Shown here: positions 1 through 11,560 of the stretch, piece after piece
Layout: every line of letters starts with the position of its first letter
Position numbering within the stretch: position 1 is the first letter of the stretch
Assembly: GCA_020726505.1 (NCBI GenBank)
Contig: JAHLEZ010000001.1
Span: 186,001-250,000, forward strand
Length of the DNA stretch: 64,000 bases
Source of the DNA: Leptodontidium sp. MPI-SDFR-AT-0119
Lineage: Eukaryota > Ascomycota > Leotiomycetes > Helotiales > Leptodontidiaceae
Direction: 5' to 3'
Made by a program: the position numbers and the translations under genes
Notes under the pieces: generated by a model
The model's input: only the letters and a program-made list of their open reading frames with translations
The model's database searches: none
What the model was told of the DNA's origin: nothing

Positions 1-451
1 GTATATTTGACTCTCCGACAATCATTGGCAAAGAATACGATTGACGCCACACCTTCTTCTCTAGGTCTGCTTACCCTGTGTTTGATATCTCTTCTCCTAC
101 CTGTATCACGTCGTTGGAGTCAAGGTATGTTGTTGATGGCCACGGGAGACAGTCGATAGTCACTGACAGCATCACTAGCACCAGCGCCATCACCCACTTC
201 AGTCACGACATTCTCTGGGAGCGCCGGGGTTTCCAACAACGTCGGTATGCCCGACCAAAGACACAGTTGGCAAAACTGATGCTAAAACTGCAATCGCCGC
301 GCTAAATGCCCAACTGGAAGCCACACAAGAAGCTATACACCGAACAGGCGTTGAAGAAGAGCAACAACTTGCCCCCCTGCACAAGGCCTGCGACGTTTTT
401 AAAGCAGATGCAGCAAGGATGATCGCGACCCAGACTGGAAGGGTGATTTGA
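1..451 (+). CDS. 3' end of an unidentified gene (partial)
   Basis: The gene runs off the left edge, so only the last exon or exons are visible. From about 198 (after a possible CTTCAG acceptor) one plus-strand frame reads to the TGA at 449-451. It encodes a hydrophilic, alanine- and glutamate/glutamine-rich tail (for example AALNAQLEATQEAIHR) with the periodicity of a helix or coiled coil. I do not recognise a family. The coding call rests on amino-acid composition alone. An antisense frame across the same bases is cysteine/serine-rich and looks like a shadow. The first exon boundary is uncertain. Confidence 0.4.
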
Positions 452-607
452 TCAGAGGTCAGAGAGAGAACACCATGATTCAGGCCAACACAACACAACA
501 CAATCGCGGACAGCGAGGCATGGGTAGACTTGTCCTTGCGTAAACGACTTTACGTGTCCTTGGTCGTACTCGATACACCAAGCCTCGAAGAGTCTGGTCG
601 AGGGGAT

Positions 608-1297
608 TTAAACCAGACCCGGATTTACAATCCGGTGCATGCCTCGGTCTAATTCTAGTTCAACCCATATGTAATACCCTTGGCCTGATTTGTTTATATA
701 CCACCGCAGACAGCCAGGGCAATGTGCCTTTAACCGCCTTCTATTATTCCCGTTCATGCCGAATAAATCAAGCTTGGCGTTCGGCTGGCTGCAGTAGACA
801 GAGATCAAAGGTTGATTGCCTTTAGGTTGAACGAATGTCTTCGTGCTGGATGATGTGCTCGTAGATGCAAGTTGAAATTCCTTGCATGTTCTGTCCGGAA
901 AAGGTACCGGATCACTTGATATGAAAAAAGAGCTAGAGATTGAAGGTCGTGTCATGACTCTATCTTCTGTTTTGTGTTCTAGTAATACCAGAGACTTCTC
1001 GGTAACGCGGTGTTCTTGTTGTTGGTCGCCTTTTAAAACCTTGTTCGTGTTAAGAGGAGAAAGGTTTCGAGGCCGATCTCTTCTGTCTGTGTTGTCCTCG
1101 ATGTGACTGTGGACTTCGAGATGGGTATTGTCTCGGGCTGCGATCCTTCTAACGTCGCGATGGGTTTCGAGATCGATTTTCTCTTCTGCTGCCGCCATCA
1201 TGACGTTGTGGAAGGCTTTGGGATCGGCATAGCCTCGAGCTGCGGCCATTGTGACAGGGCGAAGGGCTTCGAGGTCGATTGTGTGATTCCTAGGCAT
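608..1297 (-). CDS. hypothetical protein, possibly a decaying gene
   Basis: A 229-codon minus-strand frame starting at ATG 1297. The N-terminal half is charged and alanine-rich with an imperfect repeated pattern (segments such as VTMAAARGYADPKAFHN and VRRIAARDNTHLEVHSH). The C-terminal part holds CPGCLRWYINKSGQGYYIW. No family recognised. The same frame continues upstream of the ATG as an AQA-rich stretch interrupted by one TGA (plus bases 1322-1324), preceded by a plausible TAG acceptor near 1410. A CGA-to-TGA change could have shortened a longer protein. Functional status is unclear. Confidence 0.4.
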   Translation of the reverse strand: MPRNHTIDLEALRPVTMAAARGYADPKAFHNVMMAAAEEKIDLETHRDVRRIAARDNTHLEVHSHIEDNTDRRDRPRNLSPLNTNKVLKGDQQQEHRVTEKSLVLLEHKTEDRVMTRPSISSSFFISSDPVPFPDRTCKEFQLASTSTSSSTKTFVQPKGNQPLISVYCSQPNAKLDLFGMNGNNRRRLKAHCPGCLRWYINKSGQGYYIWVELELDRGMHRIVNPGLV

Positions 1298-1770
1298 GGC
1301 AGTTTGGGCAGCCTGAGCATCTCAAGTAGCCTGGGCACGCTGGGAAGCTGCAGTGCTTGGGTGTACTCCAGGGAAGGGTTGAGCGGGTACTGAATTCACT
1401 ACAAGGGAAACCAAGATAGAGAGCCATAGAATGTTATAATTCAGAGGTTTGTTTACATGTAAATAAAGCTATTTAGTGGGGTGCGCACGTGCCTCAATCC
1501 CCTTACAGCCCACTCCCCTTAACGAGTAACTGCCGGTGGGCTAAAACGAAAGCCTGTAAGCGATCCCAATCCCGATCGCAGCGCGGCGGATAGCCTCAGG
1601 CTGGAATATCACTAATTATAACTACTCTAGTGCTGACCCTAGTATCTTGGCACTGTGGCTTATTCAAACACTTGAGAGTGGACAAAGATGAAGCCGAAAT
1701 CGAACCTGACTGTAACTTCTCTCCTTCAACACTCTCTTCTTATCTAATCACAGCATTGAAGAATGACCGA
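1298..1770. other. intergenic region
   Basis: Divergent spacer between the minus-strand hypothetical gene and the plus-strand Zn2Cys6 regulator. Apart from the possible upstream remnant of the left gene (to about 1410) I see no coding signal or structured element. Confidence 0.5.
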
Positions 1771-3475
1771 ATGAGCAGAGGGAACACAAACATTCACCGC
1801 ACAATGCAATTAACAAAGATCAAACAGCGACGAGCGGGCAAGCCCAAAGTCCGAACAGGTTGCTCTACCTGTAAAGTACGTTTTCCTGTGCGCCATATCT
1901 CTCAATTGAACAGAGAAGCTTACTCTTCACTTTAAGATTCGAAGAGTAAAATGCGACGAAGCAAAGCCAATATGTAATCGATGTATAGGATTTGGAGAGC
2001 AAAACTGCGTCTACATTGTTCCTCCCGCTCGCAAACCTCAACCCATACCTGTTCGACCTATTCGACCTATTCGACCCTGCCCTACAGACGAAGCCCCTTT
2101 GAGACCTCGAGTTCCAACTATACATTTACATAGCTTGTCTGCATCTGTCCCAGGCGATGAAGCCGAACGATATTACTTCAAGCTCTTCGAAGACGGCCTC
2201 TCCAGCGACTTTGGCGGATATTTCGAGACACCATTTTGGACACACCTAATACCCCAACAATGTCACCACGAACCCACCATACGGCACGCCATTCTGGCAT
2301 TGAGTGCGATACACTCGTTTCGAGCCTCCCGGATCGTGGGCAAGCCAACGAGTGGGGAACATCTCAAATTTGCACTAATACAACAGAATAAGGCGATCGC
2401 ATCTTTGCAAAACCACATGTCCTCCGAACACCCGCAAATTAGGCTTGTGCTAATAGCGAGTTTGCTTTTTGCATGGGTTGAGAGCTTCCACAATAACCTG
2501 GACACGGCCGCGAAGCAGATTTGTAGTGGGCTAGCAATCTTGAAATGGTGGCAGAAGGAGGGGAGAAGGAAACGAAAAACAAAGGAAGACCTAGCGTCTA
2601 TCGATCCTGATTTGAGGAATGCGTTTAGCAGGTTCGAGCTGCAATTGAGGTCATACCTTGCGATGAACCCGCTGTTTCATGACCCCAGGCTAGACGATGG
2701 AGGTGAAGAAGTGCAGGATATTCCGAATCAATTCGCCACGCTCGACGAAGCGTACTTATACGCTGTAAAACTCTTCAAAGCCTTCCTTCGATACTTGAGA
2801 CGATCACCGCGGTATATGGACGGCGATATCGACTTGGACTCGTGCGAAGAAGAGCGCAAATGTATGGAAATACAAATAAATCAGTGGAAGAAGGCATACC
2901 TGAGGATTTCCCGAATCATTGAAGCAAGTCGGGATATCGATACTCGTACACACCTTGCTTCTATCCAACTGATGGCTAGCCTCCTGACCTTCGAGATCAT
3001 GTTCTTGACAAGCATGACGAAGGACGAATGCCAGTTCGATGACTTCACTCAACAGTTCGCGCAAATTGTCACCTGGTGTCGATTTTTGAGGGAGAAGGAT
3101 CGAGAGATTCGCATGTGGGTTGGGATGGGTGCGTTCTTGAGAGCTCAATTTGGTATGGGTATTATCATGTCTTTATACTTCACCGCAACTAGGTGTCGAG
3201 AATCCTCAGTCCGCAGAGACGCGGTAGCAATTCTGAAGGAGTTTCCGTGCAGGAATGGGATGTGGGATAGTTTGCAGGCTGCTAGGGTCGCGGAGTGGGT
3301 GATCGAACGTGAGGAAGGCACCGGTGGCAAGAAATTCATCCCTGGGGGGTGTCGAGTAAGAGCCAGTACATTGAAGATGTGTCTGCTGAAAGATGGGATT
3401 CAAGTGGAGTGTATGCAGGGCCCTGCGGATAGTTCTCAGAAGCTCGTGAGGGAGACCCTGGTTTGGGAGCAATAA
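1771..3475 (+). CDS. Zn2Cys6 transcription factor with fungal-specific regulatory domain
   Basis: Two exons: 1771-1875 and 1937-3475, split by a 61-bp GTACGT...TTTAAG intron inside the zinc cluster, giving about 547 residues. The joined N-terminus has six cysteines in the Zn2Cys6 pattern C-x2-C-x6-C-x6-C-x2-C-x7-C (residues about 31-59) after a basic stretch (KQRRAGKPKVR). This binuclear zinc cluster normally binds CGG half-sites. The rest is a long helical region of the 'fungal specific transcription factor' type (resembling PF11951), with DEAERYYFKLFEDG at its start. An alternative start at 1804 would shorten it by 11 residues. No lesion seen. The target is unknown, and the neighbouring HET gene is dead, so context gives no hint. 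Confidence 0.85.
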
Positions 3476-3688
3476 CTGCGAATGTCTTCACGGGCAACAT
3501 AGAATCCAAGTCGTGCTAGATTATCTCTTCTCGCCCGACAAAGATAGTTGGGCGCTGATGAGCAATGTTGGCGAGCATTGGTGCCACGCAAGGTTCATGC
3601 TGGTTTGCAGGTGTCTGAAGATACTGGTAACCGGTTTCCCTTACGAGCCTGGGTACAAAAGTCCGTGTTTTTAGCGAGCCTCGCCACT

Positions 3689-5660
3689 ATGACAAGACGG
3701 ATGGGAACGTCGACAGTCGCCGACCACTCGCGAATCCGCATCATTCGACTTCTTCCCGGACTTAACGATGCCCAACTCCACTGCATCATTGAGCACATCG
3801 AACTTCGCGATGACGAGAAGCGGCAGAAAGGCCGTCACCCTCGACAATGGGGGCGTGCGCTTCGATGCACTCTCTTATGCTTGGGGCAACGCCACCGTCT
3901 CTCCTGAGAGACCGTCGGCGTCATCGATAAAAGCTGGCCTTGCAACTGCGACATTCCGCGGGGGACAGGTTTACTACAAATCGGTGTAAATCTTGCTCAG
4001 GCGCTGCGCGCTCTGAGAGACAAGAAACATCCTCGAAATCTTTGGGTCGATGCTGTTTGTATCGATCAACGCTACGACCCAGAGAAGCTGCAGCAAATTC
4101 AGATTATGGGCCGCATTTATAGCCAGGCCAGCGTAGTTCAAGCTTAGCTTGGACCTGAACGGGACGCGAAGCTGGCGTTTGATTACATGCGTCACGCTGG
4201 AAACACCTCTTCGCGGCCAAACAAGGAGCTGGTGCTGGAAGCAATGCGGGACAATCTCGATCCCGTATATCTCACTCTTCGAGAATTCTTCTCAAGGCCA
4301 TATTTCCACAGACGGTGGATTATTCAGGAAGTGGCTCTGGCCTCCGACGTCATTTGTCAGAGTGGAAGTCTTGAGTTGGCTTGGGACGCTCTCAGCCAGG
4401 CTGTATCAAATGTCAGATTCGACGAGATTCGACGAGATTCTGAGAGAGAGCCAAGAAATGCCATTGGCTTTCAGCGACATGGAGCATGTCCTCGCCACAA
4501 TCAAGGCTCTACGGTCCAATACGGGTTCCCAACTTCGCAACCCGGTAGAGGGGATGATGGTAATTCGTCACTCCAAGTGTTTCGATGATAGAGACCGTGT
4601 ACTTGCTCTGATTGGGTATTTCTCTCACTTGTGGGCTTCCCCAGAGCATACTAAACCCCAGATCGATGATTTTGGCTCCGTATCGAACTCTCTACATTCC
4701 GCATACACCTTCCTGTCTCGATGGCAATTGAAGTGTCAAATCTAGCGCCTCGACGACACCAGCACCGACAGCACACCTGCGATTCTCGATATATTCTCGA
4801 TTGCGTGCGTTACTCGCCCCTTCTCCGGCGAGCATGTTGTTTCGGATCTGCCATCGTGGGTGCCAGACTGGCGATTCATGGATTTCGAGTACGAGAAGTA
4901 CTCGTGGTCGACACGGCTCGAAGCTCGTTATGGGGCGTCACTGCAGCTCTTCTCCAACGGCGAGAGAAGAATTAAATGGCCAGCCATCAAAGACCCAGAC
5001 CATCAGGGCCATCTGAATATGCCCGTCCAGTTGATCGACTATATAGAAACCGTGATCCTACTGAGGCCCACCTCTTCAACAAAAGATTCTCAAAACAAAC
5101 CCAACAACGACGTCGACAACAAAGATAACGGCGTCTTCCAGAGCATTAACTCTTTCCAAACCGTCTGCTCCTCCCTCCGCAAAGAAGCCTACCACACCGA
5201 TCAAGTCTGCCGGTCCTGCCGTATCTTCCGAATACCAGTCCGACAGCGCACTAGGAACATCGATTTAGTCGACCTCCTCACTGCACACCCCTACCGTATC
5301 CATACGGATTTTCGAGGCTCAAATGTCAAAAAAGATCAGCCGAGGCAGGTCCTCACCTATCTTCAGAATCCATGGTCTGAGTCCGAGGCCCTTGATCTGA
5401 GACAGAAACGCATCGCACAAGTCCTGCGGGGCAGGTGCGTGTCTGTGTCAAGAAATGGGCACGCTGGAGTTGCAAATCTACGTGTTCGCCCCGGGGATAG
5501 GGTTGTCAGCGTTACTGGCGGAGAGCCCAACTTCGTACTGAGATTCAACGCGCAAAATTGTTCTGAAACAGGACTTCAAGTTGCGGAGCTGATCAGCGAT
5601 ACTAGTACTCTTAATCTCGTTGATCCTGATTCTCCATGCACAATTGTTTGCCTCGCTTAA
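3689..5660 (+). pseudogene. heterokaryon incompatibility (HET-domain) pseudogene
   Basis: HET proteins drive allorecognition cell death in filamentous fungi. The characteristic blocks are present in order but in different frames: RIIRLLPG, then FDALSYAWGN (about 3855-3885), then LWVDAVCIDQ (about 4040-4070), the IYSQASVV block, RRWIIQEVALA (about 4315-4345), and a C-terminal LPSWVPDWRF (about 4850-4880) running to TAA at 5658-5660. Lesions: frame changes near 3820 and 3900-3925; TAG at 4145-4147 where the family has the Trp of 'WLG'; an exact 10-bp tandem duplication (GACGAGATTC, about 4418-4437) that shifts frame; and TAG at 4743-4745. The start at 3689 is nominal. Introns do not explain the breaks because they fall inside conserved motifs. 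No functional product is expected. Confidence 0.8.
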
Positions 5661-6483
5661 CTAAATAATAATCATTATTAGCGGACAGTTGTTTAGTCTG
5701 TCGACCACGTGGATTTCATACCAATAGGAACAATTCAAGCGCACGTGTCTAATCATTGAGTCACTCTTAAGATATCATCACCAAGTCTTGACAAAAACGA
5801 TATGAAAATCCCTAGCCTATATCTAGCATAGTTAGAGACTAATTACACAAGTAAGAAATAGGTACGTCTCACAGGTTGCTCAGGTTGCCCAGGTTGCTCA
5901 AGCGAGCTGGGTGAGTACAGGGTGGGCCGAGGCTGATTAGCGCCTGAGTGTAAGCGGCGAGATTTCTAACCGACCTTGGGACAAAGGGGGAAAAAAAGGT
6001 ATGTTCTGTTACCATTGAAAAATGCAGGAAGGAATTCTAGAGGATATCCAACGATTCTTCTACCAGGGCGAGGAGATGGGATGCGAGGATATACTCGGGG
6101 AGCATGATATTGGTCATGGAAGCGTGATCGATTTGGTTGTGGATCATACTGCAAGTTGATCAGCAGATATCATCAGAATTTCTTGATCTTCTTGGCTTTT
6201 CTGAAGGTTTATCTTTGGATGACACTTGTTAGAGGACATGATGGTCGGTCTAGTACTCCGACTAGCTTGAGCTCATGGGAAAGATAGACACAAGTCCATT
6301 TTCGCTCAGTGGTAGATTAGATGGCTTGGGACCTTTCTGATCTATCTATCTCCGCCTGATCTTTACTGACCGCGACTACCTTAGCCGACCTGTAAAGCAG
6401 AGATTGACAACTTGAACAACATGAAGATCCACTGAAGCGTAAGTGCCTCTGGAGAGCATAACGAGAGCAGAAACCGGATACTA
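5661..6483. other. intergenic region
   Basis: About 820 bp between the HET pseudogene and the next gene. It contains a short tandem repeat (see 5872-5898), otherwise AT-rich sequence without convincing coding potential. Confidence 0.5.
5872..5898. repeat. three-copy 9-bp tandem repeat
   Basis: CAGGTTGCT / CAGGTTGCC / CAGGTTGCT in direct succession. Small and probably neutral. Confidence 0.7.
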
Positions 6484-7444
6484 ATGAAAGTAGTCCAAAC
6501 ACCCCAAACTACAGAGGCAATGAAAAGCATAATAGTGGGCGTTGACCACCACACTCGAGTAGCCATGACTCCCAACATCACCTTTCAATCTCGAATACTG
6601 CGACCTCACCCCACCCGAGAAACCACAATCGACATCATCTTAGGCCAAGGCATCTCCAACAGAAACAAACGTAAACGGGAACATTCTCCAGACATCCTCA
6701 GCATCAGCGACAATCCATCTGCTCCTCTCAAAGGCCAGAAAGCGGAAGGTCCAGGATTCAACATCCCCGACTCTACAAAGAGGGCCTACGAGCATCTGCT
6801 ACCACACCCTGACACCAGTACTAAGTTCCTGTACAGTGCTGCGTTCTCCGTTGCACTGCGTGTCACTGCATCCCAGGTTGCTCCTCAATTCTGAGTTAAG
6901 GAAGATGAGGCTATCGAGGAGTTCTGCTGACTGCTTGCTATCAAGGCATTCACCTCGGACGAGAAAGCTACGAAGATCAGCCCAACGCCATTGAGTACGT
7001 AGCCCATAGGCAAACAATTTAAGTCCTTCCTTCTTATTGTATACTACTCTTGGGAATCATGCAGCGGACCAGGTCAGGCATGCCGCTATTCTCGATGCCC
7101 AGTTCTATACCGATCTGCAACAGGCTTTGGGAGTTACAATTAATCATCGACCTGAAGGAGCTAGTGACGAGGAGGCAGAACATAGGGCTAAGAGATTGGT
7201 AGCGATGGAAGGCATCTACAAGGCATTCTTTTTGGCGAATCCTCTCGGCCGTCGTCCAGCTACTCCTCCTGCCAGCCCACCTCAGGTAATTCAAGCTTCG
7301 CCTGCCGCAGATCAAAGATTCTCTCTCAGATTGGCGTTTCAAGATGAAAATTCAGTCAACATGGCGGTCAAGCCGAGCATGGAAACAAACACCATCATAA
7401 ATTTGGGTTTCGGAATTTCTCAAGAAACCCAGAAGCGAGATTAG
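6484..7444 (+). CDS. hypothetical protein, three exons
   Basis: Exons 6484-6876, 6946-6994 and 7065-7444 join in phase to a 273-residue protein. Introns of 69 and 70 bp have GT-AG ends, the first with a TGCTGAC branch point. No family recognised. Visible features are a basic cluster (NRNKRKREH, about residues 58-66) that could be a nuclear signal, and a helical C-terminal half (for example DAQFYTDLQQALG and AKRLVAMEGIYKAFFLANPLG) followed by a proline-rich linker and a low-complexity tail. Phase agreement across both introns is the main support for a real gene. It stands alone between spacers. Confidence 0.55.
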
Positions 7445-7988
7445 ATTGTGGTGCAATAGTGGTCGCGTAGAGTATGATAGAACCGCAACATGTCATGGAC
7501 TGAGTGACGGGGATACGTACACGTTTCACTTGAACATCGGGGATGTTAATTAGAGATACTCACAAATGGGCTGAGATATCATACCTCACACCTCTCATGG
7601 AATAGATTCAGTCTTTCTTTCGGGATTTTGGTGGTTATGGAGGTCCGCGAACCACCTCTGCGCTAGGTTACGGCTACATTTCAATTAGGGAAGGATACTC
7701 CGTCGGGAAATGCAGTTTATATGTCTGTATCAACCTACCTAGGTAACCTTCCTACAAGCACCAGCCAGTCTTCGGTTTTCAGTTGATACAGGCTTTGCAC
7801 TTACAGGTGTAGATTTTGAATCTTGCAAAGACTGTCCCGTAGGGTACAGGAGAAAAGTACCACACGATAGAGGAAGGTAACCTCGAGTTGAAAATCAGAC
7901 GGTGATGAAAGACGGGTTTATTCATATCTCTCGCTTGCAATTATAACCATTATTGTCTTTATAGGTCTTCCAACAATCCATAGACTCA
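7445..7988. other. intergenic region (convergent)
   Basis: Spacer between two convergent genes. No coding signal, repeat or structured RNA noticed; it presumably holds both 3' untranslated regions. Confidence 0.5.
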
Positions 7989-8431
7989 TTAAGCAGCCTT
8001 AGACTGCCTCTCAACACCCTCCTTCTCCATGCCCTCACATCCCGCTGCCTTTCCAGCAAGCTCTTCAACTCTGCCACCGATTCCACTCGCTGCTGGCTCA
8101 GAAGTGCGTTGTTGGTTCGCGGCCTGCAGTTGCATCAATCAGCATAGACACTCTCTTTATTTACATAACACCATTTACTCTTTTATCGAAGTGAAAATAA
8201 CGTACCTTCATCTCCCCAATTCCAGCTTCGGCATCTTTCTTACCACTTTCCTGCCAGTCTTTCGAGCCGGTAAGGTTGCCAACCTATTTCAAGTCGGTCA
8301 TCTGGGAGAAAGAAGTTACAAAGGAATGAAGGGGAAAGAAGTCTTACGGTTTCCTCGACATATCCCTTGGCGTATTGAGCATGTCCTGCGAGCATGCTTG
8401 CTTGCTTATCGTTGGGGTTTGGTGCTGACAT
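7989..8431 (-). CDS. CsbD-like small stress protein
   Basis: Three minus-strand exons (8348-8431, 8206-8283, 7989-8123), all joined at phase 0, give exactly 98 residues. The start is the ATG at 8431 (MSAPNPNDKQASML). The middle exon holds the CsbD signature VGNLTGSKDWQESGKKDAEA, in which the glycine, Trp-Gln and Gly-Lys positions match the family. CsbD-like proteins are small, hydrophilic and usually stress-associated; fungal members are sometimes annotated as cruciform-DNA-recognition proteins, a role not testable here. The C-terminal exon resembles a second, weaker repeat (GIGGRVEELAGKAAG). No lesions. Introns are about 64 and 82 bp with good GT-AG ends. Confidence 0.85.
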
Positions 8432-9514
8432 TTTGGCTTGTTTCGTTTTGCAAAAAGGATCTTTTTCTTTGATTTTGACAATAAGATTTATTTCTAGGAA
8501 GTGGTGAAGTGAAGGAAAGGAAAGAGGAGGTTGAGTCTTAGTTGGTGATGTCATGCATATCTTTTTAGTTGGTGTTTACTTTAGGGGTGGCAAACGAGAA
8601 CGAGGTACTTAGGCGGGGTAAGGCTGAGACGCGGGGTTGGGTTGTTCTGTCAGCCTTGTTGTTCGAACTTCTCGCTTCTCATAGCTTTTTATTGACAAGG
8701 AAAAAGAACAATCAGCAGATCAAGTGGAGTCAAATCAGGTGGAAAAGGTTCAACGTCACCGGGATTCCCTGTCCTGTTTGTCATTAAATTCCCACGTGGT
8801 CTATTACAGAGCCACAGCAGCCTTCGTACCTCAGCCAACCAGAATCTTGAAGAACACCTCGCCATTAGAGACCAATTACTAAGATATCCAACAGTTTATC
8901 AGTGACTAAGCGAATACCGAGGTTTTCGATTTGTCAAAAGTACCCATTCATCCTCCAAACTTGCGGAGACCGAAATCCAGAACTCATCTCAACTTCAGCT
9001 GACACCGTCCACATTCACCATCCATTCAGCTTTCCGGCTAAAGATGAACCTACCCCACCAATCCAACATCCAACATCGCCATTTAACGTAACAATAAGCC
9101 CCTCGTGCTACATTGTAACATACCCCTTTTCAGCTTAGGATCGGTTGGCTAAAATACTTCAGCCTCAATGATTGTCTCGCGGGGTACAGGATCTCGTAAA
9201 GCTTATTTTCCATCCTTTCGGGTCTTTCGGATCTTTTGAGTTCGTACGCCGCTGTTTAGATTAGTATTACGACGCTCGTGTGAGGGGAGTGGAAGTAGAC
9301 GGCAGAGATCCGAAATGAGGAAAGCTTGTGTTATTTCTGGTTTTTGAGCCAAGAGACAGAGATATATATAAGGACTTGGCTGGATAGGAGATATTTCTTG
9401 AAAGCAAGCAAACATCCCGGTACTTCATTATCTCAGAGGAGCTTTTGTTCATTCCCTTAAGTCCACAACCATACATATTCAGTCAGATACCCAAAAACGT
9501 GTTCGGAAATCAAA
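8432..9514. other. intergenic region (divergent promoters)
   Basis: About 1.1 kb between the CsbD-like gene and the small secreted protein. No coding frame stands out on either strand. It probably holds both promoters; a TATATATAA run lies at about 9362-9370. Confidence 0.5.
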
Positions 9515-9953
9515 ATGAAGGGTCTCGCATTACTAGCTTTTCTCTTTTCGACTGCCATGGCAGTTGCGGTCAGAAACAAAAGCTTCAGTTGTCCTGACAA
9601 GACATGGGGTGGGTGCTGTGATGAAAAAGATGAGAATGGTGCTGGTCATACCTGTAAGTTGCTCTTAACTCTCCCTGCTTATCGTACATTTGATTGCAAA
9701 TATCTCCATGGTTGAAAGCGGATGCTGATGTCTCGAAGGTCACGATGCCAACGCTGTCGGCAGGAACAACGAGTATACCTGCTCTGATAGAAACGAGTAT
9801 GATATGTGCTGTCATTTCGCACCTTGGGTGGTGAGTTTCTACCCCCTTTTGGTATTGGCTATGTTAAAGAGCCAGAGAATGTACTTGTGGGAATTGGGCC
9901 TTGACAGCTAACAAATTTAGGTGCATGCTGCCCACCCGTTGATCTGCGTTTGA
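9515..9953 (+). CDS. small secreted cysteine-rich protein (candidate effector or hydrophobin-like)
   Basis: Three exons (9515-9653, 9739-9830, 9921-9953) join in phase to an 87-residue precursor. An N-terminal signal peptide (MKGLALLAFLFSTAMAVA) is followed by a hydrophilic domain with eight cysteines ordered C-CC-C-C-CC-C and spacings of 7, 11, 13, 8 and 14 residues. That order is the hydrophobin signature, and the spacing is closest to class II. However, the mature chain is very polar (DEKDENGAGHT) and short, so it may be another eight-cysteine secreted family. The last exon is short (VHAAHPLICV) and supplies the eighth cysteine, which supports the model. It would act outside the cell. Introns are 85 and 90 bp. 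Confidence 0.7.
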
Positions 9954-10462
9954 TCTATCAGTCCTGGAACAAGTGCTTGATTTTTTTTCTTACTAGGAGA
10001 AATTTGGCGAGAAGTTGATTGCAGGATGTACTTGTAGTTGGTTTTGGGGAGGGTCATCAGTTGAGGGTGAAAAAAAGCCGCACGGCATTGATTTTGGTTT
10101 CATTCCTTCGGGACACGATAAATCCAATGTTCGACACTTCTTGTTCACATAACAGCGGCGTTTTTCCTTGTTACCGCGTCCATAACAAATTCAAAACGGC
10201 GTAAAATCTAACGGCTATCAAAACAATCAACTTGCTGCATGTTCTCCCTGGTTCCGGGACTTGGAACCCCTTCTCCCCAAATAATGCTTGATATGTTTGC
10301 CCTCGTAGACTTCCCGATTGACCCAAGTCTATGAGATCAGGAACGCTCAGTAAAGAGTTGCGTGCCAATTTGAGCGGTACTGATTATATTGAAATACGTT
10401 CAAGTGATCAAAATACGCTCATAAAAATAGAGAAACAATATCGATGTCTACGCCACTGTGTA
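9954..10462. other. intergenic region
   Basis: About 500 bp spacer between convergent genes. Nothing recognisable beyond likely untranslated regions. Confidence 0.5.
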
Positions 10463-11560
10463 TCATGAGTAGTCTAATCCCAGCACTTCCAGCCTCGCCT
10501 TGATTTTGAACAAAACAAACGTCCGCCAAGACTCCGCCTGATGCAAATCAGGATACTTTCTGCATATTTCCTAGAAGACCAATCGGTCTCCATCCCTGAC
10601 ATCACCACCGGGATCGAGAGGTAGGAAATGCTATGCGAATGATCAGCTTTCAAGCTCCCAAACCAGCAGACATACAGCGGAAATGAACTCAACGAACCTT
10701 TACTGTTGGAAAAAGACGGTTCCATACTAGCATAACTTTCGATCTATCTGTCAAAAGAAACTATATCTATCATCGCTAGATGAGCAAGTCTAGCTTTAAA
10801 CAAGCACTCCTTGGCTAACCACGATTTCTCAGATGTGACAAGTTCGAAGCTCATGATTGCTTTGGGCCAGTTCTCCAGATACCCAGCTAATTCACCGATT
10901 TTTCTGTGACACTGAGCGCGAGCCTGTCGCACATTGTCAGTCCCTTCTTGCTCCCAAACTCAGAAATCGGGACCTGACATACCCTTCAACATTATCACTT
11001 TCCAACCAAGCAGCTGCTAGTTCATACGCCTCGATTGCTCTGAAATACTCTTTGCGGTCCTCTTCGTAGCATTCAGTCGCCATCTGCTGACAATTTGCTT
11101 CTCGTCTGAGGAGTCCTGTAGTTGCGAATTGTTGAACGGCGAGGCCGAGACAGTGGACTGCATCTTGGGGCTTTCCCATTCTGTAACTTTTGAAAGCTTC
11201 AACTAAGGTGTTCGCAGCCACGTTTGGTTCACTCAGTTTGAGTCTTTGTATATTTGCCTAGATGACCTTGTTTAGTCGACGGCCTTCGTGTGAAGCTGGC
11301 GATGTTGGACTCACACATTGCTCGAAAGCCTTCCCTGCCTCTCGGTACCAGAACGGCTCGATGGGAACTGACATCAGCCTAGCAAGCTGGTGCAGATTCA
11401 ATCGCCGGCTTTGAAAAAGGCAAAATGGACATGAAACAGCTGGTCAATGAGTGTTTGAGATATCGAGTTCTACATACGGAAAAGGAAATGCGCCCCTGGA
11501 TAAACATCGCTTAGGTCTGGGACTCTGGGCGAAGGCCACCAAAGCAAGCTGTGACTCTGG
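10463..11560 (-). pseudogene. alpha-SNAP (Sec17-like) paralogue, probably a pseudogene
   Basis: Alpha-SNAP couples NSF to SNARE complexes in vesicle fusion. Minus-strand exons match the family along its length: FWYREAGKAFEQC, then AANTLVEAFKSYRMGKPQDAV, then YFRAIEAYELAAAWLESDN, then KIGELAGYLENWPKAIMSFE, then LAHLAMIDIV, ending with a block containing ESWRTFVLFKIKARL before the TGA at 10463-10465. Within aligned sequence there are two in-frame TAG codons (plus bases 10744-10746 and 10571-10573). The exon joint near 10930-10990 also does not close in phase with the obvious GTATGT donor. The essential Sec17 gene is normally more conserved, so this looks like a divergent duplicate that has decayed. 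The 5' end (11300-11560) is poorly defined. Confidence 0.65.

Noticed and set aside
590..650. tRNA-Tyr-like anticodon stem-loop (minus strand, CCGGA-TTGTAAA-TCCGG)
   Set aside because: No acceptor stem or proper D-arm could be built around it, and the bases are part of a minus-strand open frame.
4019..4147. HET stops considered as intron boundaries
   Set aside because: The TAG and the frame change near 4430 fall inside conserved motif sequence that is continuous on both sides, so removing an intron would delete conserved residues.
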